DNA of 64,000 bases, taken from NCBI GenBank assembly GCA_017380575.1, contig JAFODS010000028.1, forward strand, positions 105,505 to 169,504. The letters are read 5' to 3'. Position numbers and translations under genes: made by a program. The notes below the pieces were generated by a model. It searched no databases and had not been told where the DNA came from. It was given only the letters and a program-made list of their open reading frames with translations. Below are positions 33,904 to 42,898 of this stretch, piece by piece; within the stretch, counting starts at the first letter, position 1; the number at the start of each line of letters is the position of its first letter. Origin of the DNA: Clostridia bacterium (GTDB lineage: Bacteria > Bacillota > Clostridia > Oscillospirales > Acutalibacteraceae).

Positions 33904-34400
33904 ACATGTCTGAAATCGCTCATGAAAAGTTCATGACTTTCTTCTGTATACAATCCTTCTTCATTCTTTGCGGCAAATCTGAGATCGTATAAGAAACTCT
34001 CAACATCCTCACGTCTGTTAATTTGCAAGGTTTCAGTGTTAACATCATCAGGAACAACTCTGAAAATGAGCATAAACTTTGACTTTTTGTTTGTAACCGT
34101 AAGCTTCGGCGGATTGATAACACCCGTGCCACTATAATCTACATCGCCCAAAGGATTAGGGCCGTCAAGGTAGTATTCTTTTGTTTCAAAATCATCCAAC
34201 CAATTCCGAACTGATGCATCGATTTTTATTTCGTAGTAACCGTCTGTATCCGTTTTGTCATATGCTGTTATTGATTTAACATTATACAAAACAGTGTGAA
34301 CATCTCCCCACCAGGCTTTAAATCCGAAACAGGATAAAACCAGAATTATAATAACAGCAAAAGGAATTATTGCTAATACGATTTTATTTTTACTTTTCAT
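33882..34400 (-). CDS. Membrane-anchored protein of unknown function
   Basis: A 172-residue protein with a basic start and one N-terminal membrane helix (about residues 8-27), then a hydrophilic extracytoplasmic domain rich in D, E and K. No family is recognised. It lies downstream of another small membrane protein, and repeated sequence at both gene ends suggests a shared origin. Confidence 0.7.
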   Translation of the reverse strand: MKSKNKIVLAIIPFAVIIILVLSCFGFKAWWGDVHTVLYNVKSITAYDKTDTDGYYEIKIDASVRNWLDDFETKEYYLDGPNPLGDVDYSGTGVINPPKLTVTNKKSKFMLIFRVVPDDVNTETLQINRREDVESFLYDLRFAAKNEEGLYTEESHELFMSDFRHVKVEWKD

Positions 34401-34423
34401 TTCTTTCTCCTTACAAAATCAAA

Positions 34424-34484
34424 AGTGTTTATTGACAAAATCAATGAGTCATTGACAATTATCAACCTTCCCACTCTACTCAAA
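34424..34484. repeat. Direct repeat copy 2 (~60 bp)
   Basis: Similar to 33844-33903. In this copy the homologous gene end (coding V-E-W in another frame) is out of frame with the present stop of the 188-residue gene. Confidence 0.5.
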
Positions 34485-35042
34485 CAAGCTTTCTTTCCAC
34501 AAATCATCTGAAACCTGACGGTCTGTACGTTTAGTAATCCGCTTATCTTTGAATATTTTTTTACTGAACACTAAAAATAAAACTTCAAAAACTAATGCAA
34601 ACAAAGCGAAAGACCCAAATAAAACAGAATTTTTCAGAGTTGATTTTACCGTTGAATCGGCATCAAAAACAACCTCATGTGCAGTTTTGATACCCAACAA
34701 ATTAAGCTCGGTTGCTTCATCGGAATAATCAGAATTATAGAAAGTGACCGTTATTTTATCTCCTGTTTTAAGTTTTCCTGAAACACCATCGTCCAATAAT
34801 GAGTATACATAATAAAGTTCTTTGGTATTTCCTGATTCATCAACTGCGTAGATTTTCACACCGTTTGAAAAACGGCTGAGAGAATACGGAGTTGATTTTT
34901 CATATATGAAATTCTTTTCAACCGTTCCGCTTTGATATGAACTAAAATTCTGAACAGAAATAATTGAGAAAATTATAATTGCAGGAATAGCGATAATCGA
35001 AACGAAAAAACAATATATAAAACGCTGATTTTTATTTTTCAT
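34476..35042 (-). CDS. Two-helix membrane protein of unknown function
   Basis: A 188-residue protein with membrane helices at about residues 8-30 and 140-162. The intervening extracytoplasmic part is of DUF3592-like character (redox or signalling unknown), and the tail is short and basic. The C-terminus may be frameshifted relative to an ancestral form, because the sequence just past the stop resembles the end of the next gene. Confidence 0.65.
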   Translation of the reverse strand: MKNKNQRFIYCFFVSIIAIPAIIIFSIISVQNFSSYQSGTVEKNFIYEKSTPYSLSRFSNGVKIYAVDESGNTKELYYVYSLLDDGVSGKLKTGDKITVTFYNSDYSDEATELNLLGIKTAHEVVFDADSTVKSTLKNSVLFGSFALFALVFEVLFLVFSKKIFKDKRITKRTDRQVSDDLWKESLFE

Positions 35043-35062
35043 TTCAGTTTATCCTTTTCAAA

Positions 35063-36157
35063 TTAAAACTTTTGATTGATAAAATCAAACATACCGTGCC
35101 AGTCATCGCGGGCAAAATAGTGTTTACCGTGGCGGAAGTATAATCCTATGCTTCCGTCATGTAACATTTTACCGCATTTGAGGTAATCGTCCTCTTCGTA
35201 AACAAAGCCTTTTTTGCCGTAAAGCTCATATACTTCGGAAGCCGCCGCACAGCAAAGGAACTGCACATCGGGCCCTGCCCAGATATCTTCTTCGGCAGAA
35301 GCGATGTGAACAGGTCTGGGAGCAATCAACGAATGCATAAAATGCTGTTCAAATTCGGTTTCATTATCCTTGCCGTAATAATTTTTATAATTTTCGCAGA
35401 ACCAGAATTCAAAACGGTCAATAATATCCCCTATTGTTTCTGAGCCTTTCTGCTTTCCTCTGTTGAGAGAGTCACCGCTGCATCCTGCACAGTTTGAGTG
35501 AACGCAAGAGAAGCGTTCATCGGAGATACCTGCAAGAAGTGCGGTTTTGCCAAGCCTTGAATGACCGCAGACAGTTACGCAGTCGAGGTCAACTTCTTCA
35601 CGTGTTTCAAGGAAGTCCATAACTCTCATCGCCGCCCAAGCCCACATTGCGATTTTCCCGGGTGAATAGAGTGTTCTTTCTTTATTCTTATAAATAACGC
35701 CTGCAAGTCCGTTTGTGAAGTCACCGTCATCGCTTGTTACATCCTCATAGCAGAAAGATGCTATCGCAAATCCGTTATCTATAATTTCTTCTGTCGGGAT
35801 ATACTTATCGGGAATATCGGGACGGAAGTTTATGCAGACGAACGTTTTGAACTTATCCCCTTTTGTCGGACAGACGTATGTAATCGGGAAAGTGAAAGTT
35901 TCACCGTTGATTTCTGATGTTATTTCAATTCGTTCTATAGTCGCCTTACCTGCACAGAATCGGTCATCAGGCTCACTTACAACTTTAAAAGAAACACTTT
36001 CAGGCTTTTCGGGAAGATGGCCGTACTCGCATTTATACATCATTTCCCTGACAATCGGTTTTATCTTTTCCCACTCATCAACAGTTGTTGCTCTTTTGCC
36101 CGTAACCTCAAGCGGTGACGGCACATTCAAAGCTTTTAAACGTTCTTTTACTGTCAT
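35063..36157 (-). CDS. CE15-like alpha/beta hydrolase (glucuronoyl-esterase type)
   Basis: A 364-residue serine hydrolase. The nucleophile motif CGHSRLGKTALLAG is the G-x-S-R-x-G-K pattern of carbohydrate esterase family 15, which cuts lignin-glucuronoxylan ester links. A late His is in DDWHGMFDF. There is no signal peptide, so it may act on imported fragments or be a different esterase. The start is ATG 36157, preceded by AAGAAGGGACG; a longer upstream frame overlaps the transporter gene and is rejected. Confidence 0.82.
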   Translation of the reverse strand: MTVKERLKALNVPSPLEVTGKRATTVDEWEKIKPIVREMMYKCEYGHLPEKPESVSFKVVSEPDDRFCAGKATIERIEITSEINGETFTFPITYVCPTKGDKFKTFVCINFRPDIPDKYIPTEEIIDNGFAIASFCYEDVTSDDGDFTNGLAGVIYKNKERTLYSPGKIAMWAWAAMRVMDFLETREEVDLDCVTVCGHSRLGKTALLAGISDERFSCVHSNCAGCSGDSLNRGKQKGSETIGDIIDRFEFWFCENYKNYYGKDNETEFEQHFMHSLIAPRPVHIASAEEDIWAGPDVQFLCCAAASEVYELYGKKGFVYEEDDYLKCGKMLHDGSIGLYFRHGKHYFARDDWHGMFDFINQKF

Positions 36158-36251
36158 TTCTTCACGTCCCTTCTTTTTTATATTATAACTTAATATCACC
36201 GCAAATGCAATAATGCACCGAGAGAAGAACTTCTCACGGTGCATTGATTTT

Positions 36252-37202
36252 TTATCTTTCCTCTCGGAAATATGAAAGTCCGAGACTCTGAGGAGGTTGA
36301 TTTTCACGCTTGTCGCGAATGCTCGTAAATACAAGTACAACTATCGTAACCACATAAGGCAGCATTTTAAAAAGCTCCTTACTCGCAAAGCTTACACCGG
36401 TAATATAGCTGCTTGCAATATAAAGTCCGCCAAAAATAACCGATCCTATAATTGCAAGGCTGGGCTTCCACACCGTAAAAATAACAAGTGCAATAGCAAG
36501 CCAACCGATAGCATCGATACAGTATTCCCAGTTACCGTTAAGATAGTCCATAATAAATGAAAGTCCTCCGAGACCGGCAATAGCACAACCGATACAGGTT
36601 GACGCATATCTGTATCTCGAAACATTGATACCTGCAGCATCCGCTGTAGCCGGATTTTCACCAACTGATCTGAGATTAAGACCAACTCTTGTTTTCGTGA
36701 GAATATAAGATGAAACCAAGGCTATAATAATCGCTAGATAAATCAGAATACCGTGAGAGAAAAATATTTCACCGAACCAACCAAGATCTTCGGCAAATGG
36801 AAATGTCATTGTGAAAAAACGACTGCCCTTACTGTATACAGGACCTGTTTCTGCAATCATATAATCTGAAACACCAACACCGAATGTTGTAAGAGCAAGA
36901 CCTGTTACGTTCTGGTTAGCTCTGAGAGTAACAGTAAGAAAGCTGAAAATAAAGCCCATAACCGCACCGCCGATCACAGTGGCGATAATAGGAATAAGAA
37001 CCGCAAGAAAATAATTCGCATCCGGACCGACCTCAGAAAGATACAGGTATTCTGCAAAGCAGCCGCAGGATGCACCAACACACATAACACCCGGAATACC
37101 GAGGTTCAGGTGACCTGACTTTTCTGTAATAGTCTCACCTGTTGAGCCGAAAAGGAAAGCCATGCCAAGTCTAATTGAACTAACAATAAACGCTAACATC
37201 AA
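36252..37202 (-). CDS. Nucleoside-type ABC transporter permease (second)
   Basis: A 316-residue permease of the BMP-linked family (NupQ/YufQ-like) with about eight to nine hydrophobic segments and the conserved GHLNLGIPGVMCVGA region. It overlaps the preceding permease by 4 bp. With the ATPase, the other permease and the BMP lipoprotein it forms one importer. Confidence 0.9.
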   Translation of the reverse strand: MMLAFIVSSIRLGMAFLFGSTGETITEKSGHLNLGIPGVMCVGASCGCFAEYLYLSEVGPDANYFLAVLIPIIATVIGGAVMGFIFSFLTVTLRANQNVTGLALTTFGVGVSDYMIAETGPVYSKGSRFFTMTFPFAEDLGWFGEIFFSHGILIYLAIIIALVSSYILTKTRVGLNLRSVGENPATADAAGINVSRYRYASTCIGCAIAGLGGLSFIMDYLNGNWEYCIDAIGWLAIALVIFTVWKPSLAIIGSVIFGGLYIASSYITGVSFASKELFKMLPYVVTIVVLVFTSIRDKRENQPPQSLGLSYFREER

Positions 37203-38272
37203 TCATTCTCCTTTCCGCTCTTTGTTGAAACAATTTTATACTGAAGGAAAAATTCACAACCGATGATAAAGAACAGGATTATACCTGTCACTATATCAGA
37301 AATCGCACTGGGAAGACGGAAATCTGTCGAAACCTGGCCCGCACCTCTCTGCAGAAAAACAATAAGAAAAGATGTAAGAACCATATAAACAGGATTGAAT
37401 TTACCGAGCCACGAAACCATAATCGCAGTAAATCCTCTGCCGTCAACGGTTGTTGTGCTTATTGTATGGTTTGTTCCGCCAACCAGAAGAAGTCCTGCAA
37501 TACCGCAAAGAGCACCTGAAACGACAAGTGTACGTATAACAACCTTACGCACATTGATACCGATATACTTAGCAGTATTTTCGCTTTCACCTACAACAGA
37601 AATTTCATAACCGTGTTTTGTCTTTTTGAGGTAGATATAAACAAGTACAGTAAGCACTGCAACAATTATAATATTAAGCAGATATGACTGACCGAAAAGT
37701 ACCGGTAATCCATACTCAGACATAGGAGCAAGAACACCTGAACCACTCTTGACAAAATATTTAAGAAAGAATGCAACAGACTGAATTGCTACATAGTTCA
37801 TCATAAGAGTGAACAAAGTCTCGTTAGTATTCCACAACGCTTTGCAAAAAGCAGGAATAACCGACCATATAATACCTGCAAGCATTGAAGCTATCAACAT
37901 TACTACAATAAGCGCAGGATATGGCAAGCTGTCACCAAGGAACATCATAACTGCCGTAGTAGCTAATCCGCCAATAAGCACCTGGCCCTCTGCGCCACAG
38001 TTCCAAAACTTCATTTTAAAAGCAGGCGTAACCGCCAAGGATATACAAAGAAGAATTGCAACATTCTGTACAAGACTCCAAATACGAAGTGATGAACCAA
38101 AAGCACCTGAAACCATTGAAGCATAAACCTCTAAGGGATTTTTACCGGTGAGGATTGTAATCGCCACCGCAGAAACAATCAATGAGGCAATGATTGCTAT
38201 TGCTCGCACAAACACATTTTTGTACCACACCATGGGTTCACGCTTAACCAAATGAAAGCTCATTTTATTCAT
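37199..38272 (-). CDS. Nucleoside-type ABC transporter permease (first)
   Basis: A 357-residue permease (NupP/YufP-like) with the typical FWNCGAEGQVLIGGL motif and about ten membrane segments. It shares one base with the ATPase gene end, so it is tightly coupled. Confidence 0.9.
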   Translation of the reverse strand: MNKMSFHLVKREPMVWYKNVFVRAIAIIASLIVSAVAITILTGKNPLEVYASMVSGAFGSSLRIWSLVQNVAILLCISLAVTPAFKMKFWNCGAEGQVLIGGLATTAVMMFLGDSLPYPALIVVMLIASMLAGIIWSVIPAFCKALWNTNETLFTLMMNYVAIQSVAFFLKYFVKSGSGVLAPMSEYGLPVLFGQSYLLNIIIVAVLTVLVYIYLKKTKHGYEISVVGESENTAKYIGINVRKVVIRTLVVSGALCGIAGLLLVGGTNHTISTTTVDGRGFTAIMVSWLGKFNPVYMVLTSFLIVFLQRGAGQVSTDFRLPSAISDIVTGIILFFIIGCEFFLQYKIVSTKSGKEND

Positions 38273-39810
38273 TATGCTTCACCTCCCTGCTCAACACTCT
38301 TTGTCATAAGCAAACCTATTTCTTCCTTGGTAGCTGTTCTCGCATCAACGGTACCGGTAATACTGCCTGAGCCGATTACGATAATTCTGTCGCAGAGCTC
38401 TATAAGCACGTCCAGATCCTCACCAACAAAAATTACAGCTACTCCTTTTTCCTTCTGTGCATTGAGAAGGTTATAGATCGTGTAAGATGCACCGATATCA
38501 AGACCTCTTACAGGGTATGCCGCCATAAGAACTGTAGGTGAAGCAGCAATTTCACGGCCGACAAGAATTTTTTGTATATTTCCGCCTGAAAGTCTTCTGA
38601 CCGGAGTTTTTGCATCAGGAGTTACAACCTCAAGATCCTTGATAATCTTCTCTGCAAGATATCTCGGCCCTTTTCTTTCTAAAAAGACTGAATGGCCTTT
38701 ACGATAGGATCGGAGCATCATATTATCGATGATATCCATATTTCCTACAAGACCCATACCAAGTCTGTCTTCAGGAACGAAAGAAAGACGTACACCAAGA
38801 TCGCGTATCTGCATCGGAGTTTTATCACGAAGATTGTCACTTTCTCCGGTCTTAGGATTATTGTAAACAATCTCACCTTCATTCACCTTCTGAAGTCCGG
38901 CTATGGCCTCAAGCAACTCGCGCTGACCTGAGCCCGCAATTCCTGCAATTCCGAGAATTTCTCCCGAACGGGCAGTGAAAGAAACATTGTTGAGGATTTT
39001 AACGCCCTCTCGGTCAACGCAATTAAGGTTCCTGACCACAAGTCTTTCCTCGCAGTTTTTAGGATCACCACGCTCAATATTGAGACTGACCTTTTTACCT
39101 ACCATCATTTCCGTCAGTTGACTCTCATCTGTGGTTGCGGTAAGCACTGTACCGATGTACTCACCCTTACGAAGAACTGCAACCTTATCCGAAAGTGAAA
39201 GTACCTCGTGAAGCTTATGTGTGATAATTATAATTGACTTACCATCATCTCTCATTTTACGAAGAACATTGAATAATTTCTGTGTTTCCTGAGGAGTCAG
39301 AACAGCTGTCGGCTCATCAAGTATAAGTATATCTGCTCCTCTGTAAAGCACCTTGATAATTTCAACAGTCTGCTTTTCAGAAACGGACATTTCATGGATT
39401 TTTTTCATCGGATCGATATCGAAGCCATAACGCTCACTAATTTCCTTTACCTTATTAGCGGCAGCTTTATGATCAAACTTTTCTTTTTTATCAATGCCGA
39501 GAATAATATTTTCCGTCGCTGAAAAAACATCAACAAGCTTGAAATGCTGATGTATCATACCGATTTTATATTTGAAAGCATCTCTGGGAGAACGGATAAC
39601 GACCTCTTTGCCGTCAATGAAGATCTGACCCTCATCCGGAAAATATATACCGGCAATCATATTCATAAGTGTTGTTTTGCCACTTCCGTTTTCACCGAGA
39701 ATTGACAGGATTTCACCTCTGTTAATAGACAAACTTACATTTTTATTTGCAGCCTTTCCGCCAAAATACTTGCTTATATTTCTGAGTTCAATCGCTGAAG
39801 TTTCTGACAA
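38272..39810 (-). CDS. ABC transporter ATPase, double nucleotide-binding domain (BMP/nucleoside type)
   Basis: A 512-residue protein with two ABC domains, as in RbsA/NupO. The first has GENGSGKTTLMNM, the signature MSVSEKQTVEI and DEPTAVLTPQE. The second has degenerate GIAGSGQRELL and LSGGNIQKILVGRE followed by a non-canonical Walker B (AAYPVRGLDIG). The asymmetry is usual for this family. It drives import with the two downstream permeases. Confidence 0.93.
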   Translation of the reverse strand: MSETSAIELRNISKYFGGKAANKNVSLSINRGEILSILGENGSGKTTLMNMIAGIYFPDEGQIFIDGKEVVIRSPRDAFKYKIGMIHQHFKLVDVFSATENIILGIDKKEKFDHKAAANKVKEISERYGFDIDPMKKIHEMSVSEKQTVEIIKVLYRGADILILDEPTAVLTPQETQKLFNVLRKMRDDGKSIIIITHKLHEVLSLSDKVAVLRKGEYIGTVLTATTDESQLTEMMVGKKVSLNIERGDPKNCEERLVVRNLNCVDREGVKILNNVSFTARSGEILGIAGIAGSGQRELLEAIAGLQKVNEGEIVYNNPKTGESDNLRDKTPMQIRDLGVRLSFVPEDRLGMGLVGNMDIIDNMMLRSYRKGHSVFLERKGPRYLAEKIIKDLEVVTPDAKTPVRRLSGGNIQKILVGREIAASPTVLMAAYPVRGLDIGASYTIYNLLNAQKEKGVAVIFVGEDLDVLIELCDRIIVIGSGSITGTVDARTATKEEIGLLMTKSVEQGGEA

Positions 39811-39887
39811 AGTATGTTCCTCCTTTGCTTTTAATACTAAAAAAGCAGCCTTTTATCAAGGTTGTTTTTTCAATATTAAAACAAGAG

Positions 39888-39913
39888 TAAGCGGGACATA
39901 ACTGTCCCGCTTA
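39888..39913 (-). terminator. Perfect hairpin between binding-protein and ATPase genes
   Basis: An 11-bp stem TAAGCGGGACA / TGTCCCGCTTA with a 4-nt loop lies 33 bp after the BMP stop, with a weak T-rich tail. It probably raises binding-protein expression by stabilising or partly terminating the mRNA. Confidence 0.6.
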
Positions 39914-39945
39914 TTCAATTTAACTGATTACCGTTTCCGGCAAAA

Positions 39946-41214
39946 TTAGAATTTTTCGTTAAGAAGAGTAATACCGTCGATTCTGAGGTCGAAGTAAGGA
40001 GCTGAGCGGAACTCTGATTCATTGAACACACCGTCAGCGATAACCTCTGTATCCGGCTGGAAAGCAGCATCTGTATCAACATCAGCCTGATAGCTGTCAA
40101 GTTTCTTTCCGCCTACTGTGAATGAAGCGGTATCAAACACATTGAGCTTACCTGCCTTGATTTCCTCTACAAGAGCCTGGATTTTCTCATATGTGCCTTC
40201 AGCTGCAACGCCCTGGTTAATGCCTGTAAGAACTACAGAACCTTCAGCAATACCGCCGCACCAGTCAGCATCAATCTTTTCACCCTTAACAACCTGACCG
40301 ATAATGTAGTTGTAGTAGGGAGCCCAGTTGATAGCAGATGAAATGATGAATGTTTCGTAGCATGAATCATATGTGCTGCCGTTGTAAGAAACATTCGGAA
40401 TACCTGCGGCTTCACAAGCACCGGGAGCGCCCATTGAGTCAGCATGCTGGCTGATAAGCTTACAATCACGTGCGATGAGAGCTTCAGCAGCATTCTTCTC
40501 TTCTGTTGCATCATACCAAGAACCTGTGAACTGAACATCCATTGTAACTGTCGGACACACGCTCTTTGCGCCAAGATAGAATGATGTGTAACCTGAGATA
40601 ACTTCAGCATATGTGAAAGCACCTACATAGCCCATCTTAGCTTCTTCGGCTGTAAATTTACCTGCTTCAATCATTTCGTTAAGCTTCAAACCTGCAGCAA
40701 CACCTGCAAGGAAGCGACCTTCATAGATTGATGCAAAAGCATTATGGTAGTTATCAAGACCGGATGTGTGAGCCTTTGTACCTGTTGCGTGACAGAACTG
40801 AACTTCAGGGAATTCCTTTGCTGCCTGAATCATAAAGTCTTCGTGACCGAAGGAGTTCGCAAAAACTACCTTACAGCCTTCTGATACAAGATCCTTAGCT
40901 GCAACATAGCATTCATTACCCTCAGGGATATTAACTCTGACTATAACCTGCTCATCAGTAAGCTTGAGGGCTTCCTTAATCTTATCAACTGCATTAAGGA
41001 AGTTAAGATCATAGGTTGAATTTTCATCGTGAAGGCAGATAAAACCAATTTTGAAGTCTGAAGGAACTTCGTAATCAACATTGAGAGCAACCTCTGCGAT
41101 GGGTGATTCGCTCATGCCCTTGTTATCATTTTCTTTTCCTGTTTCATTGCCACCACATGCAGCAAGAGAGAAAATCATGATAGCCGCAAGCATAACAGCA
41201 AGAATTTTTTTCAT
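39946..41214 (-). CDS. BMP-family nucleoside-binding lipoprotein
   Basis: A 422-residue substrate-binding protein with a lipoprotein signal ending LAAC|GG at about residue 20. Family motifs include IGFICLHDENSTYDLNF and GFAVANSFGHED-like VFANSFGHEDFM. PnrA/BMP proteins bind purine nucleosides. The xpt gene just upstream supports a purine substrate such as guanosine or xanthosine. Confidence 0.9.
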   Translation of the reverse strand: MKKILAVMLAAIMIFSLAACGGNETGKENDNKGMSESPIAEVALNVDYEVPSDFKIGFICLHDENSTYDLNFLNAVDKIKEALKLTDEQVIVRVNIPEGNECYVAAKDLVSEGCKVVFANSFGHEDFMIQAAKEFPEVQFCHATGTKAHTSGLDNYHNAFASIYEGRFLAGVAAGLKLNEMIEAGKFTAEEAKMGYVGAFTYAEVISGYTSFYLGAKSVCPTVTMDVQFTGSWYDATEEKNAAEALIARDCKLISQHADSMGAPGACEAAGIPNVSYNGSTYDSCYETFIISSAINWAPYYNYIIGQVVKGEKIDADWCGGIAEGSVVLTGINQGVAAEGTYEKIQALVEEIKAGKLNVFDTASFTVGGKKLDSYQADVDTDAAFQPDTEVIADGVFNESEFRSAPYFDLRIDGITLLNEKF

Positions 41215-41268
41215 GTGTTTTTCCTCCGTTTATTTTTTATTTATAGCTAAAAATTGCTACCGAAATAA

Positions 41269-41844
41269 TTATTCGCAGAATGTGATTCTGCCGTCATCCG
41301 TCATTGACTCAACCCTTGCAAGAGATTCAACACGGATACCCTGAGAGCGGATAAGCTCACCGCCCTGCTGAAATGCTTTTTCAACAACAATGCCCGCACC
41401 GACGATCTCTGCACCTGCAGACTTAATAAGGTTTATAAGACCCTGCAAAGCACATCCCTGTGCGAGGAAATCGTCGATTATAAGGATTTTGTCCTCGGGA
41501 TTTAAAAATTCCTGTGAAACAATAACGTCATATGTTTTTCCGTGGGTAAACGATGTAATCGGAGTTGAATAAACGTCCGCCGAAATGTTTTTACCGAGAG
41601 TCTTCTTTGCAAAAACCACCGGCACATCAAAATACTGTGCAACGATACAAGCGATACCGATACCTGACGCTTCAATGGTAAAAATCTTATTTACGCCCTT
41701 ATCACCGAAAAGACGGTAAAATTCCTTACCGATCTCGTTAAGGAGTTTGACATCAACCTGATGATTAAGGAAACGGTCAACCTTAAGGATATTTCCCGGG
41801 AAAACCTTTCCGTCTTTTATTATGCGTTCTTCAAGTATTTTCAT
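41269..41844 (-). CDS. xpt: Xanthine phosphoribosyltransferase
   Basis: A 191-residue type I PRTase converting xanthine and PRPP to XMP. The PRPP loop is KILIIDDFLAQG, and FTIEASGIGIA and FPGNILKVDRFLNHQVD match Xpt. I begin at ATG 41844, preceded by GAGGAAT; the upstream in-frame TTG lies before this site. It is the first gene ahead of the BMP importer. No classical purine riboswitch core could be found in its leader. Confidence 0.93.
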   Translation of the reverse strand: MKILEERIIKDGKVFPGNILKVDRFLNHQVDVKLLNEIGKEFYRLFGDKGVNKIFTIEASGIGIACIVAQYFDVPVVFAKKTLGKNISADVYSTPITSFTHGKTYDVIVSQEFLNPEDKILIIDDFLAQGCALQGLINLIKSAGAEIVGAGIVVEKAFQQGGELIRSQGIRVESLARVESMTDDGRITFCE

Positions 41845-41918
41845 AAATAATTCCTCATTTACCAACAGATAGTGCCGATTAAAGCTGAACTACCCACATT
41901 TAGACATTATATAAGTTT

Positions 41919-41946
41919 ATTTTATCACAATATCGTTTTTTGTCAA
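41919..41946 (-). promoter_or_regulatory. Promoter of xpt-BMP importer operon
   Basis: A perfect TTGACA (41941-41946) and TAAAAT (41919-41924), spaced 16 bp on the reverse strand. Confidence 0.75.
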
Positions 41947-42060
41947 CAAATTACTTATGTCAAACAGTAAATGTATAGGCTCTGTTTTTGTTGAAAATAA
42001 CGAGAGATTTTTTCTTTTTGTTCATAAAATATTAATATAGGCGAGGTAAAATAACTTTAA

Positions 42061-42089
42061 TTGATTTTACAGAAAATTTGTGTTATCAT
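42061..42089 (+). promoter_or_regulatory. Promoter of the orphan ABC ATPase
   Basis: TTGATT (42061-42066) and TATCAT (42084-42089), spaced 17 bp. The GGGAG ribosome site follows. Confidence 0.55.
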
Positions 42090-42118
42090 TAATTATAAAC
42101 TTTTCGGGAGAAAATTCT

Positions 42119-42829
42119 ATGTCACATCTCATTGAATTAAAAGACGCATACAAGATATATAACCCCGGCGAAAACGAAGTAAGAGCACTTGACGGGGTCA
42201 ATCTCTGCATTGACAGAGGTGAGTATGTTGCAATCGTCGGACAGTCCGGTTCAGGCAAATCCACACTTATGAATATGCTCGGTCTTCTTGACGTTGTTTC
42301 AAGCGGAACATACATCCTTGACGGAAAAGACATCAAGGATATGGACGATGATGAGCTCAGTGCGATAAGAAACCGCGAAATCGGATTCATATTTCAGGGC
42401 TTCAACCTCATTCCGAGCCTCACAGCAAAAGGAAACGTTGAGCTTCCCCTCATCTACCGTGGAATGAAAGCTGAGGAAAGAGAAAAGCTTTCAACTGAAG
42501 CATTGGGAAGAGTCGGTCTTGAAAAGAGAATGAATCACCTTCCAAGCCAGATGTCGGGCGGTCAGCAGCAGCGAGTTGCTATTGCGCGTGCCGTTGCCGC
42601 AAGACCTCCCGTTATCCTTGCCGACGAGCCGACAGGTAACCTCGACTCCAACTCAGGTAAGGAAGTTATGAGAATCATCAACGAGCTCTGGGCTGAAGGA
42701 AGAACAATTATCCTCATCACACATGACGATAAAATTGCACAGAAGGCACACAGGGTTATCCGTATCAGCGACGGAAAGATAATTGAAGATTACATCAACG
42801 AGGACGTAACGCCTCAGAGCAATTTATAA
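42119..42829 (+). CDS. ABC transporter ATPase (MacB/LolD type), orphan
   Basis: A 236-residue single ABC domain with Walker [10 protein letters not shown], the family [16 protein letters not shown] insert, signature [14 protein letters not shown], Walker [14 protein letters not shown] and H-loop THD. This class normally works with a FtsX/MacB-like permease, but none is adjacent; the gene has its own promoter and terminator. The start is ATG 42119 after GGGAG. Confidence 0.9.
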   Translation: MSHLIELKDAYKIYNPGENEVRALDGVNLCIDRGEYVAIVGQSGSGKSTLMNMLGLLDVVSSGTYILDGKDIKDMDDDELSAIRNREIGFIFQGFNLIPSLTAKGNVELPLIYRGMKAEEREKLSTEALGRVGLEKRMNHLPSQMSGGQQQRVAIARAVAARPPVILADEPTGNLDSNSGKEVMRIINELWAEGRTIILITHDDKIAQKAHRVIRISDGKIIEDYINEDVTPQSNL

Positions 42830-42835
42830 AAACAG

Positions 42836-42875
42836 CACCGATTGCAGAAAGCAAACTGCAATCGGTGTTTTTATT
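42836..42875 (+). terminator. Terminator of orphan ABC ATPase
   Basis: A perfect 12-bp hairpin (CACCGATTGCAG / CTGCAATCGGTG) is followed by TTTTTATT. Confidence 0.88.
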
Positions 42876-42898
42876 ATAACCCTTACGAACAACTTATT

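Noticed and set aside
36158-36340. 61-codon upstream extension of the CE15-like esterase
   Set aside because: It overlaps the end of the ABC permease gene and lacks a ribosome site; AAGAAGGGACG lies before ATG 36157.
41845-41918. Purine riboswitch before xpt
   Set aside because: The gene and leader position invite it, but the conserved core (three-way junction with its two loop sequences) is not present in the short leader.
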